From Thermoplasmata archaeon (lineage in GTDB: Archaea; Thermoplasmatota; Thermoplasmata; Lutacidiplasmatales; UBA184): a stretch of DNA of 64,000 bases. The notes below the pieces were generated by a model. The model was not told where the DNA came from and did no database searches. It was given only the letters and a program-made list of their open reading frames with translations. The translations under genes and the position numbers were made by a program. Positions 33,868 through 43,050 of the stretch are shown here, one piece after another; the stretch's first letter is position 1, and each line of letters starts with the position of its first letter. The stretch lies in contig DAHUZP010000021.1 of NCBI GenBank assembly GCA_027306505.1, forward strand, positions 62,001-126,000. Reading direction: 5' to 3'.

Positions 33868-36045
33868 ATGGACCCCTCTGCCCGTGCGGACCAGCGCGAG
33901 GGCCCTACAGCCGCAGAAGGCCCTCCGAACGATGCGAACGCTTCAGGGACCGGGGGGTCTGTGACCTCTCCCGACCTACTTCTTCTCGCCCTCTCGGTCT
34001 CGGCGTTCGCCGCCTCGACCCTCGCGGGCCTCGTCGACCGAGGGGAGGAGCCCCGTCGTGGCCGCGTCTCCCTCGGGCTCGCGCTCCTCGGAGCGGGTGC
34101 GGGCGGGGTCTGGGCGGCCTGGAGGCTGGTCGAAGGAGGCACGTGGACGTTGGACCTCGCGCTGCCCGGGTTCACCCCCTCCGGCGGGGCGCCGACGGCC
34201 CTCCAGGTCTCCATCGGGCCGCTGGGATCGGTCTTCCTGCTGCTGGAGTCCGTGGTCGGAGGGGCGGTGCTGCTCGCCTCCCTGGGGTACCTCCGCGAGC
34301 ACGTCCACGAGCGGAGAGGGAGCCTCGCCGGGATGCTCGGGCTCTTCCTCCTCTCCCTGGAGCTCGTCGTCACGTCCGGTACGGTCTTCCTTTTCATGGT
34401 CGCCTGGGAAGGGATGACCCTCGTCTCCTACTTCCTAGTGGTCCACGAGCACGGGTCGTGGGAGGTCCGCCGGGCGGGGCTCTTCTACTTGGTGATGAGC
34501 CACGTCGCCGGCGCGGCCGTCCTGACCTCGCTCCTCCTGCTGGCCGTGGGGACCGGCTCGTGGACCTTCGCCGGGATGGCGCCGGAAGTGAGCCATCTGG
34601 GAGGCTGGTGGACCGGGGCCATCTTCCTCGCGGCGACGCTGGGGTTCGGGACGAAGGCCGGCCTCGTGCCGCTGCACGTCTGGCTCCCCGAGGCGCATCC
34701 GGCGGCCCCGTCGAACGTCTCCGCGCTCATGTCAGGCGTGATGATCAAGATGGGCGTCTACGGCCTGGTCCTGGTCGGCTTCGAGATCCTCGGCCCTACC
34801 GCCTCGCTCTGGTGGGGGTTCCTCCTCCTCGTCCTGGGGGCGACCTCCGCCCTGGTGGGCGTCCTCAACGCGATCGCCCAGCAGGACCTCAAGCGGCTCC
34901 TCGCGTTCAGTTCCGTCGAGAACGTCGGCATCATCTTCATGGCGCTCGGCGTGGCGCTGGTCTTCCTCTCGCTGGGCCTCCCCGCGCTCGCGGGCCTCGC
35001 GCTCCTCGCCGCGCTCTTCCACTCGTTCAGCCATGGCCTGTTCAAGTCGCTCCTCTTCCTGGGCGCGGGGGCCGCGACCGGGGCGGTCGGCACCCGGGAC
35101 ATGGAGCGCCTGGGCGGGCTCGCGCGCCCGATGCCCTCGACCTCGCTCCTCTTCCTGGGAGGCGCGCTCGCGATCTCGGCGCTCCCGCCGTTCAACGGGT
35201 TCGTCGGCGAGTGGCTGCTCTTCCAGGCCCTCTTCGCCTCCTTCACGACCGGCTCGCTCGCGACGGAGCTCACCTTCACCGCGGCCGCCGGGGTCTTGGC
35301 GCTCGCGAGCGGGCTCGCGGCCTACGCCTTCGTGAAGGCCTTCGGGGTCAGCTTCCTCGCGCACCCGCGCACCTTGGAGGCGGCGGCGGTCAAGGCCGAT
35401 GCACCAGGGACGATGCGGGGTGGGATGGCCCTCCTGCTGGGGCTCTGCCTCCTCCTGGGCGTCGCTCCGTTCCTTCTCCTGGGGCCCCTCTCCGCCCCGG
35501 TCGCAGGGCTCGTCGGCGCTCCCGCCTTGGACTACGGCTCGGGCGGACCGCTCGGCGAACTGCCCCGACCGGGCTCGCAAGGGGGAAGCCTTGCGATCGG
35601 GGTGGTCGCCCTCCTGCTCGCCGGTGGGATCCTGGTCGCCTGGGTCCTTCGCCGGGCCCCATCGGTCGTCGCCGCGCGCTCCGGTCCCACGTGGGACTGC
35701 GGGATGGACGCCCCCACGGCGCGGATGGAGTACACCGCGAGCGGCTACGCCCAGCCCATGATGCGCCTCTTCGCCGGCTTCTACCGAGCACGGCCGCACA
35801 CCGAGCCCGCGTCGGGGGCCTCGGGACGCTCGGGGGTCCTCTCGCGGATCGGACGGTACGAGATGGAGGTCGAGTACCCCCTCCTAGGGGAGCTCTTCCT
35901 TCCGCTCTCCCGCGGGGTCGAGCGGCTGGGGAGCCGGATCAGCCGGCTCCAGTCGGGAGGGATCCACACCTACCTGGGGTACATGGTGCTCACGCTGGTC
36001 GTCCTGCTAATCCTGCTTCGTATCGCCGGGGGAGGTTCTCCGTGA
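33868..36045 (+). CDS. ehrA: Ehr complex NuoL/HyfB-type antiporter-like subunit (EhrA)
   Basis: A 725-aa membrane protein with ~16 helices, first gene of a six-gene cluster. NuoL/M/N family marks: MVAWEGMTLVSYFLVVHE (conserved Glu of helix 5), GFGTKAGLVPLHVWLPEAHPAAPSNVSALMSG (the Lys in helix 7 and the P-HxWLPxAH motif), LKRLLAFSSVENVGII (helix 9). The C-terminal part (WDCGMDAPTARMEYTASGYAQPMMRLF) matches HyfB/HycC-type subunits rather than NuoL. It should pump ions as part of the complex. ATG 33868 is used; GTG 33961 (VTSPDLLLLALS), which would remove ~31 disordered residues, is an alternative. The gene symbol follows the published Ehr naming and is assigned by order. Confidence 0.88.
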   Translation: MDPSARADQREGPTAAEGPPNDANASGTGGSVTSPDLLLLALSVSAFAASTLAGLVDRGEEPRRGRVSLGLALLGAGAGGVWAAWRLVEGGTWTLDLALPGFTPSGGAPTALQVSIGPLGSVFLLLESVVGGAVLLASLGYLREHVHERRGSLAGMLGLFLLSLELVVTSGTVFLFMVAWEGMTLVSYFLVVHEHGSWEVRRAGLFYLVMSHVAGAAVLTSLLLLAVGTGSWTFAGMAPEVSHLGGWWTGAIFLAATLGFGTKAGLVPLHVWLPEAHPAAPSNVSALMSGVMIKMGVYGLVLVGFEILGPTASLWWGFLLLVLGATSALVGVLNAIAQQDLKRLLAFSSVENVGIIFMALGVALVFLSLGLPALAGLALLAALFHSFSHGLFKSLLFLGAGAATGAVGTRDMERLGGLARPMPSTSLLFLGGALAISALPPFNGFVGEWLLFQALFASFTTGSLATELTFTAAAGVLALASGLAAYAFVKAFGVSFLAHPRTLEAAAVKADAPGTMRGGMALLLGLCLLLGVAPFLLLGPLSAPVAGLVGAPALDYGSGGPLGELPRPGSQGGSLAIGVVALLLAGGILVAWVLRRAPSVVAARSGPTWDCGMDAPTARMEYTASGYAQPMMRLFAGFYRARPHTEPASGASGRSGVLSRIGRYEMEVEYPLLGELFLPLSRGVERLGSRISRLQSGGIHTYLGYMVLTLVVLLILLRIAGGGSP

Positions 36046-37007
36046 GCGGGTGGGGAGAGGCGCAGACCGCGGCGCTGCTGCTCTCCGAGGTGCTGCTCGC
36101 CCTGGGGCTGGGGCCCCTGCTCATCGGTCTCGTGCGCCGCGTCAAGTCCCGCAGCCAGCGAAGGACCGGGCCGGGGCTGCTCCAGCCCTACCGGGACCTC
36201 GCGAAGCAGCTCGGGAAGGGCACGGTCTACTCCGAGACATCCTCCGGCCTCACCCGCTACTCGACGTGGATCGGCTTCGGAGCGCTCCTCGCGGCGGTGC
36301 CCTTCGTCCCCTGGTTCTTCCTGCCCTCCCCGATCGGGTTCTCCGGGGACCTCATCGTCCTCGTCGGGCTCCTCGCGCTCTCCCGGTTCATGACCGCCGT
36401 GACGGCGCTCGACGCGGGGAGCACCTTCGGAGGGATGGGGTCGACCCGGGACATGTGGCTGGGGGCGCTCTTCGAGCCCACCTTCCTTCTGGTCATCTTC
36501 GCCTGGGGCGCGCCCAGCGGCTCCACGCAGGCGAGCGCGATCGTCCTCCACGGCGCGTCGCTCGGGCTCACCCACCTCTCTCCCGCGCTCCTGCTCGCCT
36601 CCGCCGCGTTCGCCGTCCTCCTCCTCGCCGAGACGGGACGGCTCCCCGTGGACAATCCTGCGACGCACCTCGAGCTCACCATGGTGCACGAGGCGATGGT
36701 CCTCGAGCTGGGAGGGAGGGACCTCGCCCTCATCGACTGGGGGAAGTCGGTGCGGTTCCTGCTCCTCCTGGAGCTCTTCGTCGCGGTGCTGCTCCCGTGG
36801 GGCGACGCCCTCAGCTTGGGGCTCGCCTCGCTCGCCCTGGCGCTGGGGCTCCTCGTGGCGAAGCTGTTCGGCGCTTCGCTCCTCCTGGGCAACCTCGAGA
36901 CCCGCGTCGCGAAGTGGCGGCTCTTCCGGGTGGGGGACCTCGCGGTGCTCTCCTGGGTCCTCGCCCTGGGGTCGATCTCCCTCACCTATCTCGTGGGGGT
37001 CGGATGA
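36042..37007 (+). CDS. ehrB: Ehr complex NuoH/HyfC-type membrane subunit (EhrB)
   Basis: A 321-aa membrane protein from GTG 36042, overlapping the previous stop by 4 nt. Family marks are GPGLLQPYRDLAKQLGKG, DAGSTFGGMGSTRDMWLGAL and AETGRLPVDNPATHLELTMVHEAMVLE, the hallmark loop of HyfC/HycD-type NuoH homologues. The subunit anchors the peripheral Fe-S/large-subunit module to the membrane arm. The track ORF starting at 34143 is out-of-frame shadow upstream of 36042. Confidence 0.9.
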   Translation: MSGWGEAQTAALLLSEVLLALGLGPLLIGLVRRVKSRSQRRTGPGLLQPYRDLAKQLGKGTVYSETSSGLTRYSTWIGFGALLAAVPFVPWFFLPSPIGFSGDLIVLVGLLALSRFMTAVTALDAGSTFGGMGSTRDMWLGALFEPTFLLVIFAWGAPSGSTQASAIVLHGASLGLTHLSPALLLASAAFAVLLLAETGRLPVDNPATHLELTMVHEAMVLELGGRDLALIDWGKSVRFLLLLELFVAVLLPWGDALSLGLASLALALGLLVAKLFGASLLLGNLETRVAKWRLFRVGDLAVLSWVLALGSISLTYLVGVG

Positions 37008-37663
37008 GCCTCGGTCCCGGCCAACAGCTGCTCGAGGTGGTGGCGGCGGTGATCCTCGTCACCGCCTGGGTCTCCCTGGTCCACCGGCGGTTGGACGCCC
37101 TCGTGGGGCTCTACGCTCTCCAATCGGCGGCCATGGCGGGCGTTGCGGTGCTCGTCGCCTACCTCTACGACGCGCCGCTCCTCTACCTCACGGCGGCGAC
37201 GATCGCGGGGCTGAACGCCGTGATCGTCCCCCGGGTGCTCCTGCGGATCCGCCGCGACCTCGAGATCCCCGGCGAGGTGAACATGTTCGTCTCGGTGCGC
37301 ACGAGCGCGCTCGCGGGCCTGGGCTGCCTCCTCCTGGCGGAGCTCGTGGTGGGCCCGCTCACCCCCCTCGCCCAGATCCCGGCGGCGGGGCTCCTGCCGA
37401 TCTCGGTCACCGTGGTCCTGATCGGGCTCTTCCTCGCGGCGACGCGCCGCAAGGCCTTCACCCAGGTGGTGGGCATGCTCGAGATGGCGAACGGCGTCTT
37501 CCTCGCCGGGCTCGCTCTCACCTTCGGGCTGGGGCTCCTCCTGGAGCTCGGTGTCGCCGCGAACCTGCTCATCCTCGCGATCGTGGGGCGGCTCTTCCTC
37601 TACCGGATGAAGGACTCCTTCGATACGGTCGACGCGGACACGCTCCGGGCGCTGGAGGGCTGA
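37004..37663 (+). CDS. ehrC: Ehr complex HyfE-type (NuoK-like) membrane subunit (EhrC)
   Basis: A 219-aa protein with about six helices. It overlaps ehrB by 4 nt (ATGA). LYALQSAAMAGVAVLVAYLYDAPLLYLTAATI and the later GMLEMANGVFLAGLALTFG, with its Glu in a membrane helix, match HyfE, which corresponds to NuoK in complex I. Family length and position (between HyfC- and HyfF-like genes) agree. Confidence 0.88.
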   Translation: MSLGPGQQLLEVVAAVILVTAWVSLVHRRLDALVGLYALQSAAMAGVAVLVAYLYDAPLLYLTAATIAGLNAVIVPRVLLRIRRDLEIPGEVNMFVSVRTSALAGLGCLLLAELVVGPLTPLAQIPAAGLLPISVTVVLIGLFLAATRRKAFTQVVGMLEMANGVFLAGLALTFGLGLLLELGVAANLLILAIVGRLFLYRMKDSFDTVDADTLRALEG

Positions 37664-37669
37664 GGGAAC

Positions 37670-39151
37670 GTGACCGACCTCCCCTGGATGCTCCTCGTGC
37701 TCGCCGCGCCCGCGATATCCGCCCTCGGGACCTTCTTCGCCCCGGGGCGCCGCAGCGTCAACGCGATCGCGGTCGCGGGCGCCCTCGCGGGCCTCCTCTT
37801 CGTCCTCTTCCTGGTCGCGCAGGTCCTCTCGGTGGGAAGCGTGAGCGAGCCCTACGGGCTCCTCGCGGTGGACGCGCTCTCCGGCGTCCTGCTGCTCCTC
37901 CTCTCCCTGGTGGGCCTCGCGGCGGTCGTGTACTCGGTGGACTACCTGGGGTGGGAGGACAGCCCGCACCCGGTCTCGCTGGACCGGCTGCGCCGCTACT
38001 ACGTGTTCATCCTGCTCTTCCTCTTCACCATGTTCCTCGTGGCCGAGGCGAACAACCTAGGCCTCCTCTGGATCGCCCTCGAAGGGACGACGCTCGTCTC
38101 CGCGCTCCTGGTCGGATTCTACCACACGAAGCGCGCGGTGGAGGCGTCATGGAAGTACCTCGTCCTGTGCACCGTCGGGCTCGTCTTCGCCCTCTTCGGC
38201 ACCATCCTCCTCTATCTCGCCTCCCAGGCGTCCCTGGGTCCCTCGGACGCCTCCTTGGAGTGGACGACGCTCGTGGTGGCCGCGCCCCGGCTCGACCCCG
38301 GGCTCGTTCGCCTGGCCCTCGTGTTCCTCTTCATCGGCTACGGTACGAAGGCGGGCTTCGCCCCGCTGCACACCTGGCTCCCCGACGCGCACTCGGAGGC
38401 GCCGACGCCGGTCTCGGCCCTCCTCTCAGCGGGATTGCTCAAGTGCGCGATCTACGCGCTCCTGCGGGTCGACGCGATCACGCTTCGGATGCCGGGCTTC
38501 ACCTTCGGGACCTGGCTCTTCCTCGGATTCGGGGTCTTCTCGGTCCTCCTCGCGGCCTTCTTCATCCTCGTCCAACGGGACCTCAAGCGGCTCCTCGCCT
38601 ACCACTCGGTCGAGCACATGGGCATCATCTCCATCGGCATCGGCTTCGGAGGCGCCCTGGGGCTCTTCGGCGCGCTCTTCCACATGATCAACCACGCCGC
38701 GACCAAGGCGACGCTCTTCCTGGCGGGCGGCAACCTAGCCGTGAGCGCGCACACGAAGGACCTCGAAGAGGTCTCGGGGGCCCTGGCGGCGCTCCCCGCG
38801 ACCGGCACCGTCCTGCTCGTGGGTGGGCTCGCCCTCGCGGGGGTCCCGCCCTTCTCGGTCTTCACGAGCGAGTTCCTGATCCTCACCGCGGGCTTCTCCG
38901 GGTCGAACTGGATCGTCGCGGTGCTGCTCCTGCTCGCCCTGGCGATCGTCTTCGGGGGGCTCCTCCTGCACCTCACGCGCGCGCTCCTCGGTCCCCGGCC
39001 CCACCAGGGGTTTAACACCCTCCCGAAGCGCTACCTCGCGACCTCCCTCGCCCTGGGGCTCCTCTTCCCCATCGTGGTGGGGCTGGGGCTCTTCCTCCCC
39101 ACCCCGCTCGCCGCCCTCCTCCACCAGGCCGTCCGGGTGGTGAACGGATGA
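37670..39151 (+). CDS. ehrD: Ehr complex HyfF-type antiporter-like subunit (EhrD)
   Basis: A 493-aa membrane protein from GTG 37670, with ~14 helices, of the NuoM/N-MrpD family. Marks are LLWIALEGTTLVSALLVGFYHTKRAVEASWKYL (conserved Glu), FIGYGTKAGFAPLHTWLPDAHSEAPTPVSALLSA (Lys plus the P-HTWLPDAHSEAP motif) and RDLKRLLAYHSVEHMGII. HyfF subunits share this HSVEHMGII motif. Starts 6 nt after ehrC and overlaps ehrL by 4 nt. Second ion-translocating subunit of the complex. Confidence 0.92.
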   Translation: MTDLPWMLLVLAAPAISALGTFFAPGRRSVNAIAVAGALAGLLFVLFLVAQVLSVGSVSEPYGLLAVDALSGVLLLLLSLVGLAAVVYSVDYLGWEDSPHPVSLDRLRRYYVFILLFLFTMFLVAEANNLGLLWIALEGTTLVSALLVGFYHTKRAVEASWKYLVLCTVGLVFALFGTILLYLASQASLGPSDASLEWTTLVVAAPRLDPGLVRLALVFLFIGYGTKAGFAPLHTWLPDAHSEAPTPVSALLSAGLLKCAIYALLRVDAITLRMPGFTFGTWLFLGFGVFSVLLAAFFILVQRDLKRLLAYHSVEHMGIISIGIGFGGALGLFGALFHMINHAATKATLFLAGGNLAVSAHTKDLEEVSGALAALPATGTVLLVGGLALAGVPPFSVFTSEFLILTAGFSGSNWIVAVLLLLALAIVFGGLLLHLTRALLGPRPHQGFNTLPKRYLATSLALGLLFPIVVGLGLFLPTPLAALLHQAVRVVNG

Positions 39152-40800
39152 GCAGGACCATCCCGTTCGAGGGGGACGACGCCCCGAAGAGCGCGCCCGC
39201 CCCGCTCCCTCCGAGGAGGCGCTCCGACGGGGAGCGGGGGAGCGAGGAGGAGCGCTGGGTCCTCGGGGCGGGCCGCGCTGGACCGACCGAGCTCGGCCGC
39301 TCGGGCCTCTGGGAGCTGGGGGTGCCCCCCGGCTGGTGGAGGGCGACCTCGCTCGACCTCCTCACCGCAGGTGCCCACCGGATCTCCTCGCTCTGGGCGG
39401 AGAGGGACCCGAAAGGGGTCCTGCTGCGCGCCCTCTGGCTGGGCGAGGCCGGGACCCGGGGCATCCTCGTGCGCACGCTCCTGGACGCCCCTCCCCCCCG
39501 CGTCGAGAGCCTGCTGCCGGAGCTCTCCCCAGCGCTCTACTTCGAACGGGAGATCGCGGAGATGTTCGGCGTGGAGTTCCACGCTTCCCCGGACCCGCGC
39601 CCGCTGCTCCTCCACTACCGGCACGCCCTCCCCCCCATGATCGCCGCCCCCGACCGCGCCCCGCCTCTCGACGAGCGCTCGCGCTTCGACTTCGCGCCGG
39701 TCGAGGGTGAGGGGGTCTACGAGGTACCGGTGGGGCCGGTGCACGCGGGGATCATCGAGCCGGGGCACTTCCGCTTCCAGGTGGTGGGCGAGGAGATCCT
39801 GGACCTCGAGGTCCGCCTGGGTTACACCCACAAGGGCACGGAGAGGCTCTTCGAGGGCCTGGACCCCCGGCGGGGGACGCAGCTCGCTTCCTCGATCTCG
39901 GGCGACCACTCCGTCGCGGGGGCCGTCGCCTACGCGACCGCGGTCGAGCATGCCCTGGGGCACCCGCCGCTCGAGCGCCCGACGGAGATGCGGCGCGGAG
40001 CGCTGCTCGAGGTCGAGCGGATGGCGCACCTGCTCGGGGACATCGCGGGCATCGTGCTCGACGTGGGCTACGCGGCGGGCGCCGCCCAGGCGAACGTGCT
40101 GCGGAACGAGGCCTACACGGTCCTGGAGGAGCTCACCGGCTCGCGCCTGGGACGGGGCGCGGTCGCCGTGGGCGGGCTCGCCCGACCGCTCCCTCGCGAG
40201 GGCCTCCGTCCCCTCGCCGCGCGGGCGGACGCGGTCGCCAAGGCGACGGTGGCCCTGCTGAGGCACCTCGAGGAGCGTCCCAGCGTCATGGACCGAGTGC
40301 GGGGGACCGGGGTGGTCTCCAAGGAGGTCGCCCGGGCCCTGGAGCTCGTGGGGCCGGTCGCCCGGGCGTCCGGGCTGGACCGAGACGTTCGGAGGGACCG
40401 GCCGTACGGGGCCTACCGGGGGACCGAGCTTCGCGTCACCCACGGGTCGACCGGCGACGTGGAGGCCCGGCTCCGGGTGAAGGTCGATGAGGTCGTGGAA
40501 GCGTCTCGGCTCTTCGGGACCTTCCTCAGACGCAGCGGCGAGGCTCCAGCGGTCCCGCCGGCGGAGCCACCTCGCGACGGCCCGGGCTTCGGCGTAGGGC
40601 TCGTGGAGGCTCCTCGGGGCGAGCTCCTGTTCGCGGTGTCCTTGGACCTGGAGCGTGGGAAGCTTTCCAGGGTGCACGTCCGAGAGCCCTCCTACCTCAA
40701 CTGGCCCGCGATCGAGTACGCGGTCCACGGGAACATCCTGCCGGACTTCCCCCTCTGCAACAAGAGCCTCAACCTGTCCTACTCGGGGTTCGACCGATGA
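39148..40800 (+). CDS. ehrL: Ehr large subunit: NuoC-NuoD/HyfG-like, NiFe site lost (EhrL)
   Basis: A 550-aa protein joining a NuoC/HycE-N domain (~40-190; YFEREIAEMFGVEFHASPD) to a NuoD/hydrogenase-large-subunit domain (~200-550; GHFRFQVVGEEILDLEVRLGYTHKGTERLFEGL). At the first NiFe motif (RxCGxC in hydrogenases) it reads ASSISGDHSVAGAVAYATAVE, with no Cys. At the second (DPCxSCTDR) it reads NLSYSGFDR, both Cys replaced by Ser and Gly. Thus no NiFe centre can form. This is the definition of Ehr complexes described as the link between complex I and group 4 hydrogenases. The partner and substrate of Ehr are not established. Confidence 0.92.
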   Translation: MSRTIPFEGDDAPKSAPAPLPPRRRSDGERGSEEERWVLGAGRAGPTELGRSGLWELGVPPGWWRATSLDLLTAGAHRISSLWAERDPKGVLLRALWLGEAGTRGILVRTLLDAPPPRVESLLPELSPALYFEREIAEMFGVEFHASPDPRPLLLHYRHALPPMIAAPDRAPPLDERSRFDFAPVEGEGVYEVPVGPVHAGIIEPGHFRFQVVGEEILDLEVRLGYTHKGTERLFEGLDPRRGTQLASSISGDHSVAGAVAYATAVEHALGHPPLERPTEMRRGALLEVERMAHLLGDIAGIVLDVGYAAGAAQANVLRNEAYTVLEELTGSRLGRGAVAVGGLARPLPREGLRPLAARADAVAKATVALLRHLEERPSVMDRVRGTGVVSKEVARALELVGPVARASGLDRDVRRDRPYGAYRGTELRVTHGSTGDVEARLRVKVDEVVEASRLFGTFLRRSGEAPAVPPAEPPRDGPGFGVGLVEAPRGELLFAVSLDLERGKLSRVHVREPSYLNWPAIEYAVHGNILPDFPLCNKSLNLSYSGFDR

Positions 40801-41750
40801 GCGCGCCCCGAGCCTCCTCCAGCGCCTCCACCTCCACCTCCACCTCCTCCCCGCCCCGTTCCATCAAAGGAAGGCCCGAGGGCGGACTGGGACAGGTGCG
40901 CGGGGAGCTGGTGACCCGCCCCTACCCCGAGGGCCCCCGCCCCCGATTCCCGGCGGCGATGAGGACCCCGGTGCACGACGCCGCACGCTGCGACGCTTCC
41001 GGGGCCTGCGCGCGCGCCTGTCCGTCGGAGGCGATCGAGGTGCAGGCGAGGGGCCAAGGAGAGGGAGCCGTCTTCCGGCTGGACTACGGCCGCTGCACGT
41101 TCTGCCGCGCGTGCGTCGACGCTTGCCCGACCCAAGCGCTCAGCGCGACCGACCTCTTCGAGCTCGCCGTCCGGGACCGCCGCGACCTGGTCTTGGAGCA
41201 TCGCGCAGGTTCGCGCGCTCCGACGGCCCCCACCCCTCCGACCTCCCCTTCCGCTTCCGCGATGTTGACGGAGGTCCAGGAGCGCGTCCAGCGGCTCTTC
41301 CGGGGCTCCCTCTCCGTCCGGGCGGTGGACGCGGGGAGCTGCAACGGCTGCGAGGTGGAGGTGGGGGCCCTCACCTGGCCCAGCTACGACCTGGAGCGGC
41401 TGGGCATCCACTTCGTCGCCTCGCCCCGGCACGCGGACGCGCTGCTGGTGACGGGACCGGTCACGGTCAACATGCGCCTCGCGCTGGAGAAGACCTTCCG
41501 AGCGACGCCCGATCCCAAGTTGGTCATCGCGGTGGGCGCCTGCGGGATCTCTGGAGGGCCCTTTCGGGGCTCGCCGGAGGTGTTGAACGGAGCCGGCTCC
41601 TCGGTCCCCGTGAACGTCTGGGTGCCGGGCTGCCCTCCACGGCCGGAAGCGCTGCTCTACGGCCTGTGGCTCGCCCTGGGGCGGCTCGAGCAGCGGCTCG
41701 AGCGCGGCGAGGTCCCCGCCGCCCGTTCGGGGAGCGGCCAGAAAGCATAG
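40797..41750 (+). CDS. ehrS: Ehr small subunit fused to a ferredoxin domain (EhrS)
   Basis: A 317-aa protein overlapping ehrL by 4 nt. After a Ser/Thr-rich leader, a HyfH/HycF-like ferredoxin domain (~45-135) shows CDASGACARACP and CTFCRACVDACP; the first motif has Ser where the second Cys of CxxCxxCxxxCP should be. The NuoB/HyfI-like domain (~155-317) has the proximal 4Fe-4S ligands CNGCEVE, GACGISGGPF and [13 protein letters not shown]. In the Hyf system the two parts are separate genes. The protein should carry electrons to the cofactor-less large subunit. Last gene of the cluster; the PhoU-type gene follows 25 bp later. Confidence 0.9.
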   Translation: MSAPRASSSASTSTSTSSPPRSIKGRPEGGLGQVRGELVTRPYPEGPRPRFPAAMRTPVHDAARCDASGACARACPSEAIEVQARGQGEGAVFRLDYGRCTFCRACVDACPTQALSATDLFELAVRDRRDLVLEHRAGSRAPTAPTPPTSPSASAMLTEVQERVQRLFRGSLSVRAVDAGSCNGCEVEVGALTWPSYDLERLGIHFVASPRHADALLVTGPVTVNMRLALEKTFRATPDPKLVIAVGACGISGGPFRGSPEVLNGAGSSVPVNVWVPGCPPRPEALLYGLWLALGRLEQRLERGEVPAARSGSGQKA

Positions 41751-41775
41751 GTGGAGGAAGGTCTTGGGCAGAGGG

Positions 41776-42918
41776 ATGCCGAAGCGGGCGGAACCGACCG
41801 GGAGCGCCCCTTCGCCCCCCGAGCCCCCGGAGGACCGCGCCGCTCCGGCCCGGGGCCCGGTCCCCCGGCTCGTGCAGCGCTCAGGCCCTTCGACGCTGGT
41901 GGTGAGCCTACCCAAGGCCTGGGTCGAGAAGGAGGGGGTCCGTCCCGGGCAGGCCATCTCGTGGGTCACCGGCGAGGACGGCGAGCTGAGGCTCGTGCCC
42001 CCTGAGCGGCGCTCCAGGAACGCGGAGCCTCGGACCTTCCAGGTCCGGGCGCACCACCTGGTCCAGCGCGAGATCGCCCAGCGCCTCCTGCTCTCGGCAT
42101 ACGTGTTGGGCTACGACCGGATCCGGATCGAGGACGGCCAGGGCATCGATGAGGAGATACGGGCCGCGGCGGAGCAGACGGCACGGGAGCTCCTGGGCTT
42201 CACGCTCACCGAGGCCACCCCCCACTTCCTCGTCGCGACGAGCTTCCTCGACCCTGCCGCCCATCCGGTCGCCGAGGTCCTCACCCGTGTCGGCTACACC
42301 CTGGACCTCTTCCTGGAGCGGCTGGAGACCGCCTTCGCTGAGGGCTCCTCCAAGGCGCTCCAACGGATCCCCGAGATGCGCATCGAGGTCCGGCGCCTGC
42401 ACGCGCTCGCGCTCAGACAGCTCAACCTCGCGGTGGGGGACCCTCGGCTCGCACGACAGCTGGGGGTGCTCCGTCCGAGCCACCTCCTGGGTTCGCGCGT
42501 CGTCGCGAAGCTCCTGGACGACATCGCGGACGCCGGGGAGGCGGTCGCCGGAGAGCTCTCCCGGCTGAGGAAGCCTCCCGCGACGGCGCGGGAAGTGCTG
42601 ACCGACCTCAAGGAACGGGTGGCCGCCCTGCGGACCATGTTGCGGACCGCCTTGGGAGCGCTCCGGTCGGAGAGCACGCTCGAGGCCGAGGAGGCGCTCG
42701 CCCACCGGCAAGAGGCGATCGAGGACCTCCTGCGCACGGAAGCGCGCCTGAGGCGCATGCCCGGACGGGGCGACGTGCGACACTCGCTCTCGCTCTGCTC
42801 CTGGTGGGTCGGCGTCGCCCGGCAGCACGCGATGACGATCGCGGAGATCGCCTTCACGCGCTCGCTCGCCCGCTCGCCCCCCGTCCTCGACCTGGGTCGG
42901 GCCCGCGAGCGTGATTGA
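41776..42918 (+). CDS. PhoU-family regulator with N-terminal AbrB/SpoVT DNA-binding domain
   Basis: A 380-aa protein from ATG 41776 (preceded by AGAGGG; the track start is a TTG 12 nt earlier). Residues ~30-75 (LVQRSGPSTLVVSLPKAWVEKEGVRPGQAISWV) form an AbrB-type swapped-hairpin domain. The remainder is helical with two PhoU-like three-helix bundles (RVGYTLDLFLERLETAFAEG; LDDIADAGEAVAGELSRL). Archaeal proteins of this architecture are annotated as phosphate uptake regulators. No pst genes are in the window, and the short gap to ehrS suggests possible co-transcription. Confidence 0.85.
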   Translation: MPKRAEPTGSAPSPPEPPEDRAAPARGPVPRLVQRSGPSTLVVSLPKAWVEKEGVRPGQAISWVTGEDGELRLVPPERRSRNAEPRTFQVRAHHLVQREIAQRLLLSAYVLGYDRIRIEDGQGIDEEIRAAAEQTARELLGFTLTEATPHFLVATSFLDPAAHPVAEVLTRVGYTLDLFLERLETAFAEGSSKALQRIPEMRIEVRRLHALALRQLNLAVGDPRLARQLGVLRPSHLLGSRVVAKLLDDIADAGEAVAGELSRLRKPPATAREVLTDLKERVAALRTMLRTALGALRSESTLEAEEALAHRQEAIEDLLRTEARLRRMPGRGDVRHSLSLCSWWVGVARQHAMTIAEIAFTRSLARSPPVLDLGRARERD

Positions 42919-43050
42919 GGGTCGGGGGACGCTCCCGACCCCAAGGGGGGAGGGCGCGTCCCGCCACGTTCCCCGTACTATCCTGATTATCCGGTGACGG
43001 AATGTTTGAGCCGGGGGCCCTATCCTTGTTCGACCAAGGAGCGGACGTCC

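Noticed and set aside
34143-36041. Large + ORF (954 aa) overlapping ehrA
   Set aside because: Only the part after GTG 36042 is coding (ehrB). The upstream part is an out-of-frame copy of ehrA with His/Arg/Gly-rich composition.
39148-41750. Functional group 4 NiFe hydrogenase
   Set aside because: All four NiFe-binding cysteines of the large subunit are replaced, and no hyp or maturation protease gene is present.
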